Position numbers and translations under genes: made by a program
Notes under the pieces: generated by a model
Seen by the model: the letters and a program-made list of their open reading frames with translations, nothing else
What the model was told of the DNA's origin: nothing
The model's database searches: none
Assembly (NCBI GenBank): GCA_024734495.1
Contig: JALMQS010000153.1
Coordinates: 10,494,299-10,558,298 of the forward strand
DNA: 64,000 nucleotides
Reading direction: 5' to 3'
Origin: Forficula auricularia
Taxonomy: Eukaryota > Arthropoda > Insecta > Dermaptera > Forficulidae
Shown here: positions 1 to 9,945 of the stretch, piece after piece
Layout: every line of letters begins with the position of its first letter
Numbering within the stretch: position 1 is the stretch's first letter

Positions 1-575
1 GTACACCCCTCTCCTACTTGTTTCATCAGCTTTAAAACCTGTGTATATATGTTTGCAGATATATCTACTTTATTCGCCTGGCAAATAATTCCATCTCACT
101 CTTTGATTGACTAAGAGTGGATCAAGAAAACATTCATATGGCATAGGGGGCATCGTCACACGCACCCAGTTTATTTATGTCCAGTCTTTGATAGTGTCCA
201 CATCAACATAAATTACTCATCACCCGTCCTATTAATTCTCATTTCATACAGTGACTTTATATGCATGGGCAGGTTAAGATTCTGGAAAAATTGACTAGTT
301 GTTTGTTGACTTGCTCTAGGCCAAATTTTATTATTAAGTGTTTGATGTTTGACAATCGTAATGGCTGATATTTCAGAACAGGTACTTTCTAATGTGTTAC
401 AATCGAGATTAATTAATTTACAGAAAGTTGATACGCGTTCAATAAGGGTAATTTAAAATGAATTTCCTAACTAAAGTACTTACTTACTTACTTACTTCCT
501 GTAGTAAGTAAATATGCGACGTTGTCAAATTTTCACACAGAATAATATTTCATAATATGTGTGTACACATATATA
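1..575. other. No gene recognised; short (ACTT)n tract
   Basis: AT-rich DNA without a credible reading frame. A short ACTT microsatellite lies at about 477-498. Nothing else is recognised up to the TA dinucleotide at 574-575 that borders the Tc1-like element. Confidence 0.5.
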
Positions 576-758
576 CACTCGGGAGCAGCTAAATCGACTC
601 AACCTCTAAGCGCGCATACAAAGTTGTTTTTCTTTTAGATGGCCAAGCCGATATTTATAAAATAAATATATCTTTAAAGCTTATTTATTTATCTTTATAT
701 TGATATCAATTTCAAGCAAATCGGCTCATTACTTTTTAAATTATGTGATCCGAATGAC
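576..758 (+). repeat. Left terminal inverted repeat of Tc1-like element
   Basis: Starts CACTCGGGAGC and ends ...GATCCGAATGAC. Its reverse complement matches 2040-2220 with only scattered differences (for example GATCCG versus GATCTG near the inner end). A length of about 180 bp is long for this superfamily. Confidence 0.88.
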
Positions 759-910
759 TGAACTGGAAAAATTGCTGTTCCTAGCTGCCGCTACTTGTTA
801 GTTACAATTTCCTTATAAAAACCAATGTAACCAATTATTCTTATTAATCGATTTTCAGCAATTGACCTGAACACATCTACGCAAATTGACACAATTGTTT
901 TTAGAAAATC

Positions 911-1969
911 ATGGATACTAAGCCAGAAGTTGCCGCTCAAGTTGTTGCTCTGTTGGAACAGAGCCTTAGCCAAAGAGAAGTTGCTCGTCAATTGAACTTA
1001 AGTCAGTCTACTGTCTCAAGGGTCTACAGAAGGTTTCAGGAGACTGGTGCCTTCACTCGGAGACCGAATACCCGCCGCCGCCGGTGCACGTCTGAGAGGG
1101 ATGACCGTTTTATCGTCACGACGTCTCTCCGAAACCGCCACCTCACTGGTGTCGATGTCCAGAAGCAGCTGAGAGAAGTTCGAGGTCTGGCTGTCAGTCG
1201 GTGGACAGTCAGAAGACGCTTGAAGGAAGCCAACCTCACTTGCAGAAGACCTGCCTCTGGACCAAAATTAACCTCACGTCACCGTCAAGCTCGACTTCAA
1301 TTTGCTCGAGAGCATCTCAATTGGAGTATCGACCAATGGCGGGCTGTCCTTTTCACAGATGAGTGTAGAGTGTGCATTCATGGAAGTGACAGGAGAAGTC
1401 GGGTCTACAGGCGTCAGGGAGAGCGATTTTCTCAATTTTGTTTCTCTCAAACAGTGTCACATGGTGGTGGTTCCTGCATGATTTGGGGTGGCATTTCTCT
1501 GGAGGGAAAAACAGATATTGTTTTTGTGCCTGGTGGAGGCCGGGGAGGGGGTCTAACAGCTGACCGTTACATTGCTGACATTCTCCTGCATCATGTTGTT
1601 TTTTATAAAGGATTTATTGGGGAAAATTTTTTACTGATGCATGAAAATGCCCGGTGCCACACTGCGATGGTCACTCGGCAATACATGACCGAAGTCGCTA
1701 TCCACACCATAGAGTGGCCAGCGCTCAGCCCAGACATGAATCCCATCGAACATATGTGGGACCACCTCAAACAAAGGGTTCGAGCCAGAAATTCGGTACC
1801 TTCGACCATTGATGAGCTTAAGACAGCTTTGTTAGATGAATGGGAAGGCATCCCTCAAGATTTTATAAAAAAACTCATCAGGTCGATGCAGGATCGCATG
1901 CGGGCTGTTATAAAAGCTAGGGGGGCAACACAAATTATTAAGAAAATAAATTTTCTTTGTTATGTTTAA
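911..1969 (+). CDS. Tc1-like transposase, 352 aa, second catalytic Asp replaced by Glu
   Basis: Full-length frame with a true ATG. Residues 1-55 form a helix-turn-helix (QREVARQL, then SQSTVSRVYRRF). A basic stretch RRPNTRRRR at about 50-58 and a second DNA-binding helical region at about 80-110 follow. The DDE domain runs from about residue 125: FTDE supplies Asp150, and NPIEHMW supplies the third acidic residue Glu280, 34 residues after the second position as expected for a DD34E enzyme. That second position, normally Asp in a QDNA-type motif, here reads MHENA, so residue 245 is Glu. The frame is otherwise open to the stop. A glycine-rich insertion (GGGRGGG, about 208-214) is also unusual. 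In related enzymes each acidic residue binds catalytic metal, so activity is doubtful although the frame looks young. Confidence 0.9.
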   Translation: MDTKPEVAAQVVALLEQSLSQREVARQLNLSQSTVSRVYRRFQETGAFTRRPNTRRRRCTSERDDRFIVTTSLRNRHLTGVDVQKQLREVRGLAVSRWTVRRRLKEANLTCRRPASGPKLTSRHRQARLQFAREHLNWSIDQWRAVLFTDECRVCIHGSDRRSRVYRRQGERFSQFCFSQTVSHGGGSCMIWGGISLEGKTDIVFVPGGGRGGGLTADRYIADILLHHVVFYKGFIGENFLLMHENARCHTAMVTRQYMTEVAIHTIEWPALSPDMNPIEHMWDHLKQRVRARNSVPSTIDELKTALLDEWEGIPQDFIKKLIRSMQDRMRAVIKARGATQIIKKINFLCYV

Positions 1970-2039
1970 AATGTCAATTTTATTTTAATTTTGAACATCC
2001 CTACTTTTCCTTTCCTTTACACCCTTTTTTCCTTTCATT

Positions 2040-2220
2040 GTCATTCAGATCACATAATTTAAAAAGTAATGAGCCGATTTGCTTGAAATTGATATCAATA
2101 TAAAGCTAAATAAATAAGCTTCAAAGATATATTTATTTTATAAATATCGGCTTGGCCATTTAAAAGAAAAACGACTTTGTATGCGCGCTTAGAGGTTGAG
2201 TCGATTTAGCTGCTCCCGAA
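2040..2220 (-). repeat. Right terminal inverted repeat of Tc1-like element
   Basis: Reverse complement of 576-758. The outermost bases have decayed: CGAAAG replaces CGAGTG and the flanking TA is not seen. Confidence 0.88.
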
Positions 2221-2334
2221 AGAACCTCCTTAAACAAAATGATGCAGCAACCATAAATACTGATAGACTTAGCCAAAAGAGAAAAATTGATCAAGGGAAG
2301 AAGATAAGACAAAGGTGTATATGCTTTGATATTA

Positions 2335-2435
2335 ATATTATTGAAAAAATTTTGTTGTGGGAGAGTAGCAGAGTTGTTGAATCATAAAGAGAAACAAAGA
2401 GGTTGTCCTCTGCTTGATGCGTCATTACACCCTCT
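2335..2435. repeat. Fragment of hammerhead repeat family HH-1
   Basis: Contains the conserved outer part of the HH-1 arm: GAGAGTAGCAGAGTTGTTG, then a stretch ending GTTGTCCTCTGCTTGATG. The same block recurs near 4.82-4.89, 11.4, 35.16, 50.44, 51.36 and 51.83 kb. The ribozyme part is missing here. Confidence 0.6.
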
Positions 2436-2609
2436 AGAAAAATCGAAACTCTATTTTGTTACTTCCAAAATTTGTCAATTCTACTAAAAAGTTAGTTGAT
2501 CTGTAATCGGATTACCGATATTGAAACCTTGTGGTGGCTAATCAGCTGGCTGGCTGCACCCGTCCCCCTTAGGAAAACTCCCTAACTACGCCAATGGATG
2601 AAATAAATA

Positions 2610-2833
2610 TAATTCTTTTCTAAAACAATCTCAAAACCATTTGGGAGTTATCCCATTATTAATCAAAATTTGGAAAATAGTTTTTGTTGCTTTAAAAAGG
2701 AAATATAAAGAAACTAATATTTACTTTTTAAAGCAACTATTTTTTCAAAATTTCTATTGGTAAAGGACGAGTTTCTCCGGAAACGTTTGGATTTCTAATA
2801 AACGTTTTGAGATTGTTTTAGAAAAGAATTATA
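2610..2833. repeat. Foldback repeat, about 90-bp arms
   Basis: The left arm begins AATTCTTTTCTAAAACAATC and the right arm ends with its reverse complement at about 2833. Inner sequence such as AAGCAAC and TTGGAAAATAG is also mirrored. The right arm keeps a GGAAACGTTTGG block resembling the GAAAC part of a hammerhead core, but no CTGANGA partner is readable. Confidence 0.6.
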
Positions 2834-2951
2834 TATTTTTTTTTTTAATTTTTTTTTGTCATCGGGAATAAAGCCCATTTAGACAGCATATAAGTAAAGT
2901 GTTAGTAGGGTTAGTGAGGGAGCCGAGTTTTTAGTCGGTAGAAATTTTTAT

Positions 2952-3410
2952 TTGCCAGCCAGAATCCATACATTGAAGACATATGTATGGAGCATAGTCA
3001 TGTACGGTTGTGAAACCTGGACAATTAGAGAAGCGGAGAGAAAGAGATTAGAGGCTTTCGAAATGTGGTGCTACAGAAGAATGATGAATATCAAATGGAT
3101 GGATAGAATTACAAATGAAGAAGTTCTTGGAAGAATCGGAGAAAGAAGAACCTTGTGGAAGAGTCTGAAGAAGAGAAGAGGTCAGATGATGGGGCACACA
3201 CTGAGACATGGGGGGGACTGCTTAGGGATATATTGGAGGGGGAGGTGGGAAAGAAAAGGGGAAGGGGAAGGCCCAGATTAGAATATTTCAACAAAATAAT
3301 TGGGGATATGGGATGCCAAACATTTAGAGAGGTCAAACAGCTGGCGGGGGACAGAGTCGAGTGGAGACGGATTGTTGCATCAAACCAGTCTTAGGACTGT
3401 ATACTCAATG
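2952..3410 (+). pseudogene. 5'-truncated LINE: C-terminal end of a reverse-transcriptase protein
   Basis: Encodes the C-terminal tail common to arthropod non-LTR endonuclease/reverse transcriptase proteins: YGCETWTI, LEAFEMWCYRRMM, TNEEVLGRIGERR, then GRGRPRLEY and DRVEWRRIVASNQS at the stop. The reading moves to another frame at the G run 3210-3216, so the copy is broken by a one-base slip. Everything upstream of about 2950 is missing, the usual 5' truncation of target-primed insertion. The 3' end is followed by ATGATGATGATGA at 3409-3421, a short-unit tail of the kind seen in RTE-like elements. The exact clade is not assigned. Confidence 0.8.
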
Positions 3411-3412
3411 AT

Positions 3413-3515
3413 GATGATGAGCCAGAATCGAACCCCGGCCTTCCGCTCCAACATCGTCATAATCGATCGATGCCGAAGCAGGGCCAGCGCGTTAGCCGGC
3501 TCGGCTAACCCGACT
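3413..3515 (-). repeat. tRNA-derived SINE head
   Basis: On the minus strand a box A-like TTAGCCGAGCCGG (about 3499-3510) is followed by a box B-like GGTTCGATTCT (about 3424-3434), the spacing expected for an internal RNA polymerase III promoter. It abuts a CATCATCAT tail shared with the LINE end on the opposite strand, so two elements meet tail to tail. Confidence 0.5.
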
Positions 3516-3650
3516 CCTCAAGAAGTGTATTTATTTTATATAAAAAAAAAAAAACAATTCATAAATGATTTCAAAATACCATATATTTATACTCATATAT
3601 AAAATATCGTTTTAGTTTTAGGAAATTACCAATACATAATTCAAAATACC

Positions 3651-3793
3651 TTAATAATATGTTCCAGCTGGGCCATTCGAGTAATCTGAGAGTAAGTTGT
3701 GGCTGCAAGTATTCTTCGAGTCTTTTAGGGTTGGGGAAGACGACTCTGGAACAGCATACTTCTCTGACATGCGGGAATACCACTCCCCTAGTC
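3651..3793 (-). CDS. Possible 3'-terminal exon of an unknown host gene
   Basis: Not a recognised family. On the minus strand a good acceptor (TTTTTCTCTTCAAAG) precedes GACTAGG. Read with two leading bases, the frame gives about 46 residues including LGEWYSRMSEKYAVPESSSP and ends SDYSNGPAGTYY at a TAA (3651-3653). Residue composition is mixed, unlike the K/N/I/F-rich random frames around it, and no second copy is seen in the window. Alternatives are a chance frame or an unrecognised old repeat. Any partner exons would lie at higher coordinates on the same strand. Confidence 0.3.
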
Positions 3794-3910
3794 CTTTGAA
3801 GAGAAAAATCATTGTATCATGGATCCAATAGTTTTTGAACAGTCGGCTTATTGTGTCTAAGAAAAATCACAAGAGGTTATCATCTATTAGATCTGAGATA
3901 GAATGGATTA

Positions 3911-4632
3911 TTACTTTACCATACAAGGTATTGTAGTGCGTTACCAAATTTTTGTGAACGAGCTAGCTCAAAAACTAGTGTGAATATCGAAACCAAATTT
4001 CACAAGTAGTTTTGGTTCATTGAGGTTAAGAGCTGATTAGATTTTGGTGCATATCGACCCAAAATTAAGGGGGGTGGGGGTCAAAAATGAAAATCTTGGC
4101 CATTTACCAAACTCAACCAAATTTTGTATACATAATCAGTGGGACCCCAGAAGTCTAAAAATGAAAAAACTAACCGCCCAAAATGGGGGGGGGGGGTCAA
4201 AAAATGAAAATCTTGGCCATTTACCAAACTCAACCAAATTTTGTATACATAATCAGTGGGACCCCAGAAGTCTAAAAATGAAAAAACTAACCGCCCAAAA
4301 TGGGGGGGGGGGTCAAAAAATGAAAATCTTGGCCATTTACCAAACTCAACCAAATTTTGTATACATAATCAATTGGGACCCCAGAAGTCTAAAAATGAAA
4401 AAACTAACCGCCCAAAATGGGGGGGGGTCAAAAAATGAAAATCTTGGCCATTTACCAAACTCAACCAAATTTTGTATACATAATCAGTGGGGCCCCAGGA
4501 GTCTAAAAATGCAAAAACTAACCCTCCTCCCTACATGATTATAAACAATTTTATTAAATATTAAATATAAGTGAGGGGCCAGGTTGTATGGTAAAGTCAA
4601 GTGGATGGCCACATCAGAACACGTCAGCTTAT
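3911..4632 (-). mobile_element. Rep-A non-autonomous repeat element, copy 1
   Basis: One of at least four long copies in the window (also 16165-16895, 24600-25365, 36440-37150). One end reads TTACTTTACCATAC. The other ends with a conserved block containing TGGATGGCCACATCAG and ending near TCAGCTTA. Internal shared sentences include AAATTTGGTTGAGTTTGG and a GAGCTAGCTC palindrome. No protein is encoded. Copy 1 differs by amplification of an internal 116-bp unit. The superfamily is not recognised. Confidence 0.7.
4087..4520. repeat. Tandem array, four units of about 116 bp, with long G runs
   Basis: Four near-identical units start near 4087, 4205, 4321 and 4435. Each holds AATCTTGGCCATTTACC, then CAACCAAATTTTGTATAC, then AACTAACCGCCCAAAATGG, and a run of 8-13 Gs whose length differs between units. 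Open frames across the array exist only because the unit lacks stops in one frame; they are not genes. Confidence 0.9.
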
Positions 4633-4900
4633 TAATTATAAATATTATTTTTCATGGGGTCAATATTCACGCGATACTGACCCCATGAAAAATAATATTT
4701 ATAATTAAAAAGGCTGATGATAAAGGCCAAGCCTTCGAAACTATAGTCTCAAACAAATAAATAATATATATACATAATAGATATATTTTTGATATACTAT
4801 ATTTGTGTGTATGTTTATTTGCATCAAGCAGAGGACAACCTCTTTGTTTCTCTTTATGAATCAACAACTCTGCTACTCTCGGCAAAACAAAAACTTTTCA
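4633..4900 (+). mobile_element. HH-1 hammerhead repeat, partial foldback
   Basis: The copy begins in the centre of an inverted repeat: TTTCATGGGGTCA is mirrored by TGACCCCATGAAA at about 4652-4690. It then runs through a hammerhead core (4714-4748) and the outer arm to CAGAGTTG-type sequence near 4870. The left arm is cut off at the junction with Rep-A copy 1. A complete relative with both arms lies at 51344-51885. Confidence 0.7.
4714..4748 (+). ncRNA. Candidate hammerhead ribozyme core (HH-1)
   Basis: CTGATGA (4714-4720), then stem II AAGGC/GCCTT closed by CAA, then GAAA (4737-4740), then C-TATA-G and the cleavage triplet GTC (4746-4748). This matches the conserved C3-A9 and G12-A14 positions, with a minimal stem III. 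Stem I is only weakly visible here. Call by motif only. Confidence 0.55.
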
Positions 4901-5257
4901 ATTAAACGAGATATTTACGAAAAACAAATGTACCTACCATAAAGTAGCTTTATATAAGAAACCATTCGGGTTAGAATACAGGCTTATAAAAACATTTTTG
5001 TTTAAAACAGGGAGGTAGCTCCTTGGTTCTTGGTTTAAAATAACCGATTGATGTCCTTGCCCATGGGTGCCGCGCCGGGAGGGGTGATCTTGCATCCGCC
5101 TGTCATGAAAGAAAATACACAGAAAAAGATTAAGAATTGATTTGAATTTGACATTTACTTAATTGAAATAATCTAAATGTCTAATATTATATACCTATCT
5201 ATAATTATAAGAATGCACTATTATAAATGATGATATTTTATTACTTAATAGTATAGT
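4901..5257. other. No gene recognised
   Basis: AT-rich DNA. A short GC-rich patch at about 5060-5100 (CCGCGCCGGGAGGGGTG) matches nothing else seen here. Confidence 0.4.
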
Positions 5258-5265
5258 GTGTAGAT

Positions 5266-5421
5266 CGAGGGGTGATCCGCGTCTTAATATAGTTTACACC
5301 TACTTTCACTCCCACTTTACTTTCCAAGTAGTAGACAATAGATGAAGGGCCATTATCTAATGAATTCCAAAATAATTCCAAAGACGATGTACACCTAATT
5401 CCAATCGCGGTTCACCCCTCG
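5266..5421 (+). mobile_element. MITE-C, copy 1, 8-bp target duplication GTGTAGAT
   Basis: A 156-bp element with short inverted ends: CGAGGGGTGATCCGCG at the left, CGCGGTTCACCCCTCG at the right. It is flanked on both sides by GTGTAGAT (5258-5265 and 5422-5429). It contains GAATTCCAAA/ATTCCAAA motifs and no coding capacity. The 8-bp duplication fits hAT, P or Merlin type transposases; the end sequence does not decide between them. Confidence 0.88.
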
Positions 5422-5753
5422 GTGTAGATGCAGATGCACTCCCTGAAAATAATTATGCCGGCGTCCATGTGCTTGCAGTTTATTGACTGTTCCTATACAA
5501 TTTTCTTCAACTTAAAAAAAACAATAGAAATTTATTAGGTATAATTATCATGATATACATTATACATTTATATTTTGTTGTTTGTAAGCATCAATTTTAT
5601 TCAGGTGCAACAGATGGACCCGCATAAAGCCTAGAAAGAGCCAATGTGATAAAAAAGCATAGTAAATAGTAAAAATAGTCAATATAATTGAAGGAGACAA
5701 TAAAAGAATGTGTCTTCTGCTGGAGAAATAAATTTGTAATTAATTTATAACGA

Positions 5754-5787
5754 GACTATAGTTTCGAAGGGCTGTCCTCTTCATCAG
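5754..5787 (-). ncRNA. Candidate hammerhead ribozyme (left arm of HH-5)
   Basis: Minus strand: CTGATGA (5787-5781), an imperfect stem II, GAAA (5765-5762), C-TATA-G, cleavage triplet GTC (5756-5754). Stem I can be drawn with the flanks: GA/TC at the core, then AAT-type pairs separated by small internal loops. All core positions are consensus. Confidence 0.6.
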
Positions 5788-5946
5788 TCTATTACAATTC
5801 TCAGGAATATATGTATTTATATGTTCCAGTAAAAACCCGTTTTTTAGTAAGAACGCCTTCTTACTAGTTAAAACGCGTTTCGCTGAATACCTTTATGGCA
5901 ACTGGAGTTTATTGATGTTGGTTGACTTTGGTTCAAAGGTCTAGAA

Positions 5947-6281
5947 CAGTGGTTCCCAACCTGAGGGCGATTTGGGTTATCAGGGGGGCGATGAGTATTC
6001 AAATGGGGAAAAATTAAAATAGTTCACTTCTATGTTCTTAAAAAAATCTGTAAAAATGTACATTTTAATTATTTTTCTATTTTATTTAAGAGTGACCGAT
6101 TAAAACTGCTTTGGTTGTTTTTATATACGGTAATAAAATTGTTTAAAATAATAAAACCGCTTTATTATTTTCACTTTACTTCAAATTAAAATTAGGCATA
6201 CAGTGAAAATTAAAAGGGGGCGTTAGGTGTTAGTCAACCTCAAGAAAGGGGAGATGGGCCACAAAAGATTGGGAACCACTG
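5947..6281 (-). mobile_element. Short hAT deletion derivative, TSD GTCTAGAA/GACTAGAA
   Basis: Starts CAGTGGTTCCCAACC and ends GGGAACCACTG, the terminal type of SPIN/Zaphod-like hAT elements. Flanking 8-mers are GTCTAGAA and GACTAGAA, one mismatch. Interior sequence (TAAGAGTGACCG, ATACGGTAATAAAATTG) is the reverse complement of parts of the 685-bp hAT at 33999-34683, so this is a shorter member of that family in the opposite orientation. Confidence 0.9.
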
Positions 6282-6620
6282 GACTAGAATCTTCATTTTG
6301 ACCTTCCGCTTCATTTTGGGTGTTTATTTTCAAAAAATTTTAAACGAAAATGTCAAAAATTATAACCTCTACAACTTATCTTCTAATTTTTGACATTTTC
6401 GTTTAAAAAAATTTGAAAATAAATACACGAAATGAGGCGGAAGGTCAAAAATGAAGATTCTAGACCTTTGAACCAAACTCAGCCAACATCAGTAAACTCT
6501 AGTTGCCACAAAGGTATTCAGCAAAACGCGTTTTAACTAGTAAGAACCCGTTCTAACTAAAAAATGGGTTTTTACTGCAACATATACATATCTATATTCC
6601 TGTGAATCAATTGTAATAGA

Positions 6621-6655
6621 CTGATGAAGAGAGCAAAGCCCTCGAAACTATATTC
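6621..6655 (+). ncRNA. Hammerhead core, right arm of HH-5, one stem III change
   Basis: CTGATGA (6621-6627), stem II about GAGAGC/GCCCTC, GAAA (6644-6647), then CTATATTC where the left arm has CTATAGTC. The G of the C-G stem III pair is changed, which should weaken the fold. Confidence 0.45.
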
Positions 6656-6857
6656 TCGTTATAAATAAATTAAAAATGTATTTTTCCAGCAGAAAACACT
6701 CTTTTATTGTCTTCTTCAATTTATAAAAATTCTTCTACTCTTGGATAAAAGAAACTTTCAATAATAATAATAATAGTAAATATAATATTGATTACTAATA
6801 ATAAAGTAAGAATTATATTACTTGTATTATTAATATTAAGATTGGAGTAATTTTTGG

Positions 6858-7110
6858 AGACGGACTGATAAGTGAAATTGAGTGGATATTGATGAGGCAG
6901 TCCAAAAAAAGAAGATAATTTATACTATCTTTTTATTTTTATTCAAAAACCGACGTTTCGGAGCCTATTCCCTCCTTCAGGGTTTTGAAAAGTCAGTGAA
7001 GGAAATCCAATGCGACATTCCCCTAGAAACGTCGGTTTATGAAAAAAAAGATTGTATAAATTATCTTCTTTTTTTGGACTGCCTTATCAATATCCACTCA
7101 ATTATTAATA
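6858..7110. repeat. Foldback element HH-2, copy 1, decayed hammerheads
   Basis: The left arm (GAGGCAGTCCAAAAAAAGAAG...) mirrors the right arm ending near 7105. It resembles 13790-14160 in sequence and plan. On the minus strand at about 6932-6975 the order CCCTGAAGG, GGCTCC, GAAACGTCGG is a hammerhead lacking a proper A9. Its stem I (GGTTTTTGAA against TTTTCAAAACC) is still strong. The right-arm ribozyme is more decayed. Confidence 0.7.
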
Positions 7111-7600
7111 TTTATTTAAAAAAATAGAGTGCTCAAATTTAGCAGCCAGCTAAAGGAACTTAAAAAGAAAGTTAAGATATTGTAAATAATAATAAAAATC
7201 TCACCAACTTTTTCCTTGATTACTCACTTTGATTGATTAGACAGATTAAATTATCTAAAACGCATTCTTATATGGAATCTTGGAAATATTTAATAGTGAT
7301 TTTCAGAATAATTTCTATTATGTATGCAACATATGGCCTTTGCAAAGTAAAACAGATGAATGAAGAATGAAGTCTCGTTTCCGCCCTACAAACGAAGCGT
7401 TGCCATATTTCTCCTTAAAAAAAATCCTAAATCCTACAGCAACTTTTCTTAGGCAGCCGCTAATATTTAAACCAATGTTTTAAATTACAGAAATTAAATT
7501 GGCTATCTTTTTTCTTTTCTTAAAAAAGGTAGATAAACATAATGGAGGGATAATCTCATCAAAGTTGTCCAGTTTGGGTAGATCCAGTTCGGCTTGGCTT
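7111..7600. other. No gene recognised
   Basis: AT-rich spacer with no repeat or coding signal that could be supported. Confidence 0.4.
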
Positions 7601-8276
7601 TTCTCTCTTACCTGGCCACCGAGCAATGCTCGGTAACTTTTTGCATCAGTTAAAAGCTCTATATTAATCCCCGAAACCCCCCACCTCCCCCGGACCCAGG
7701 GGCGGATTTAAGAGACCCAGGGCCCTTAGGCACTTGGACATTTGGGCCCCCCTCCCCCCACCATCTCGAAGCTATTTTGAAAATTTAGCAAATTAAATTG
7801 CACTAGTACAGAACATATTTTTTTTTATTCAAGAACATTGTATTTGTAGGGGCATCTAGCCTTTTTAATGTTACAATATTAGGCCAATTTAATTACAAAG
7901 AAATTAAACAATATAATACAAACAGATCAAGTAAGAGAAAAAAAATTTAAAAAGAGAAACAACAATTATATGGGACAAAAACAATACATATACTGAATAT
8001 AGAGAAAAGAATAAAACTAAAAATAGATGTGTGGCACTCGGGGACTGCCGCGGTAAAGCTATTGCATAGCATTTTTTATCAACTTATGCAATTATAATAT
8101 TTATGCAATATTTTTTTCTTTGATATTACTTCAAGTTTTTCTTTGATATTAATTCAAGTTACACTTTATGAGCGTGGTGACCGATAAGAAAACAATGTTT
8201 TTTCTTTTTCTTTTATTGAATAAATTAGAAGTTAATATTGTTTAAAATATTATTATTATCTTAGAATACATGTAGG

Positions 8277-9945
8277 TTATTCAGGAATTTTTATCATTGT
8301 AACTATAGGTTTATGGTAACTGAAATAAGAAACATAAGTTTGAGACTTGATATCCTCTAAATATCTGGAAAATACCGCGTCAATGGTGGTCCCATATTTT
8401 GTTGTGGATTCTTGTGGATCATTATTCATTTTCAAATTCAATTTTTCCGAAAGAAAAGTTTAACCGCTCTGAATTTTTATCAGTGAAGTTGATGTTGAAA
8501 TCGCCAGCCAAGTGGAAATTTATTACCATTTGTACCAAGTATTTTCGACCCTTCTTCAGTGTACTCCAGTAAAGTGCGGTGAATAAAATGCTCTACCTCG
8601 TCCAATTTTGGATTCGGAGAAATGTAAATTGCTACCATGACTATGTGTAGGCCATTTCTAAGTTTGCATAAGCACGCACAAATATCTCCAACAAATGACC
8701 GCCTAACATTAACATCGCTAACGTGTGCAATATTTATTTCAATATTCGGAGTCATAATATTAGTAACATTATTATTATTTTGGTAAATAGCTACCCCACC
8801 TTTTGGAACAGTATCTCGTTTGAATTGAACAATACAATTGAAATGAGGTATTTCAATCGGATTATCACGCGTAATGCAAGTTTCGGTAAGAAGTAACACA
8901 TTTGTTTGTCTCGTAACTGAATCTTGTAAATCGTATTTGTAACTATTTAGACTTTGGCAATTGAAAGTCATTATTGAAATGCCATTTCTATTACTAATGA
9001 AATCTAAGACACTTTGAGCTATCGTCTGAACACTATTTAAAGACAGTCTTTTGAATTCTTGAAACAAAGATGCAGTCGATGCAGCTTGCCTTCGATTATG
9101 ATAAAACTTGAATGTAGAATTATCGTTTTTTGTCGTGATATACAATTTTTCAATATTAGTCACCCGAGAGAGCGCAACATAAACGAGTTCCTGAGAATGT
9201 GCTTTACTATACTCATATACTATTTCGTCAAAAGTTCCACCTTGCGACTTATGTATAGTTAGAGCAAGAGCTGAAGTTAATGGAAAATGTTTGCGTTTGG
9301 CTATACATTTTCTATCCGATGTTAATGAAATATTTGCTGTTCGTAATTCAATAGGAACAGCGAGATTGCCGACTCTATTTTGCACAGCTAGAGTGGCTGC
9401 TTTTTGCCTTTTTTCCTACCCACTTTATCTGAACCACAAAATTCCAGCCAAACTCTAATCAATGTGTTACTTTCATCAAATTCTAGATGTACCAATTTCC
9501 CAACAGCACCATTGCATAAACCATCAGTAACGTCGATGTTGGTTGTAATAACATAATGCTTTCCAACAACAAAAGTAATGTGATAAGGCAGTCCTCCAGT
9601 GTCAATAACAGATTTTTTATGTAATTTAAGTCTAAAATTAGCTTCTTGCTCAGTATTTTTAGCGCCAATAATGACGTCTACGGACGTTGAAAGAACTTTG
9701 TTTTCACATTGGCTCAAAATCAAATTGTTATAGGCGGCAACATCTTCATTTTTGAAAAATAAACGAACTCCATCAGGACATAATGCAGCAACATTGTCTT
9801 TTTTAAAAAATCTCGATTCAATAAGTTGAAACTCATGCTCATCTAGTATATCTCCATTACCTATTTTTGTCAAAACTTGTGAAAATGGAACATTAGCTTG
9901 TCTCATTACTGTGGTAAGTTGATAAAATATGTATCCAATGACTGC
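8277..9945 (-). pseudogene. Helentron helicase-endonuclease fragment, three frameshifts
   Basis: Helicase part (about 9945-9150): YQLTTVMRQ resembles the motif III/IV region, and CNGAVGKL follows. ALTIHKSQGGTFDE (motif V) and YVALSRV (motif VI) are intact. Endonuclease part (about 8990-8277): IMTFNCQSLNSY, LLLTETCITRDN, GGVAIYQ, then GDFNIN and, after another frame change, TTIDAVF and SYFSYHKPIV, the expected active-site order of an EEP-fold nuclease. Breaks: one A lost in the A run near 9409-9414; a one-base insertion just before GDFN (about 8505-8511); a shift near 8452-8458. The stop is at 8277-8279. Helicase followed by EEP endonuclease is diagnostic of Helentrons. No motif I or II of the helicase remains. 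Confidence 0.88.

Larger units (their letters stand above)
576..2220 (+). mobile_element. Tc1-like DNA transposon with long terminal inverted repeats
   Basis: A 1.65-kb element made of two inverted terminal repeats of about 180 bp (576-758 and 2040-2220) around one transposase frame (911-1969). The left end starts CACTCGGGAGC directly after a TA, the target dinucleotide of the Tc1/mariner superfamily. The right end reads GCTCCCGAAAG where GCTCCCGAGTG then TA would be expected, so the last few bases at the right have changed or been lost. The repeats are otherwise almost identical, which suggests fairly recent insertion. The terminal decay and the altered catalytic residue suggest it can no longer move itself. 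Confidence 0.9.
5685..6730. repeat. Foldback element HH-5 with outward hammerheads, split by a hAT MITE
   Basis: Arms of roughly 340 bp mirror each other around about 6365 (AATTTTTGACATTTTCGTTTA and its complement at the centre). At the outer ends the mirror is AGACAATAAAAG / CTTTTATTGTCT. Each arm carries a hammerhead core: minus strand at 5754-5787, plus strand at 6621-6655. The left arm is interrupted at 5947-6281 by a MITE that the right arm lacks, so the foldback is older than the MITE. Confidence 0.85.

Noticed and set aside
4044..4538. 164-codon open frame
   Set aside because: It runs through the 116-bp tandem units and repeats the same peptide four times; an artefact of the repeat.
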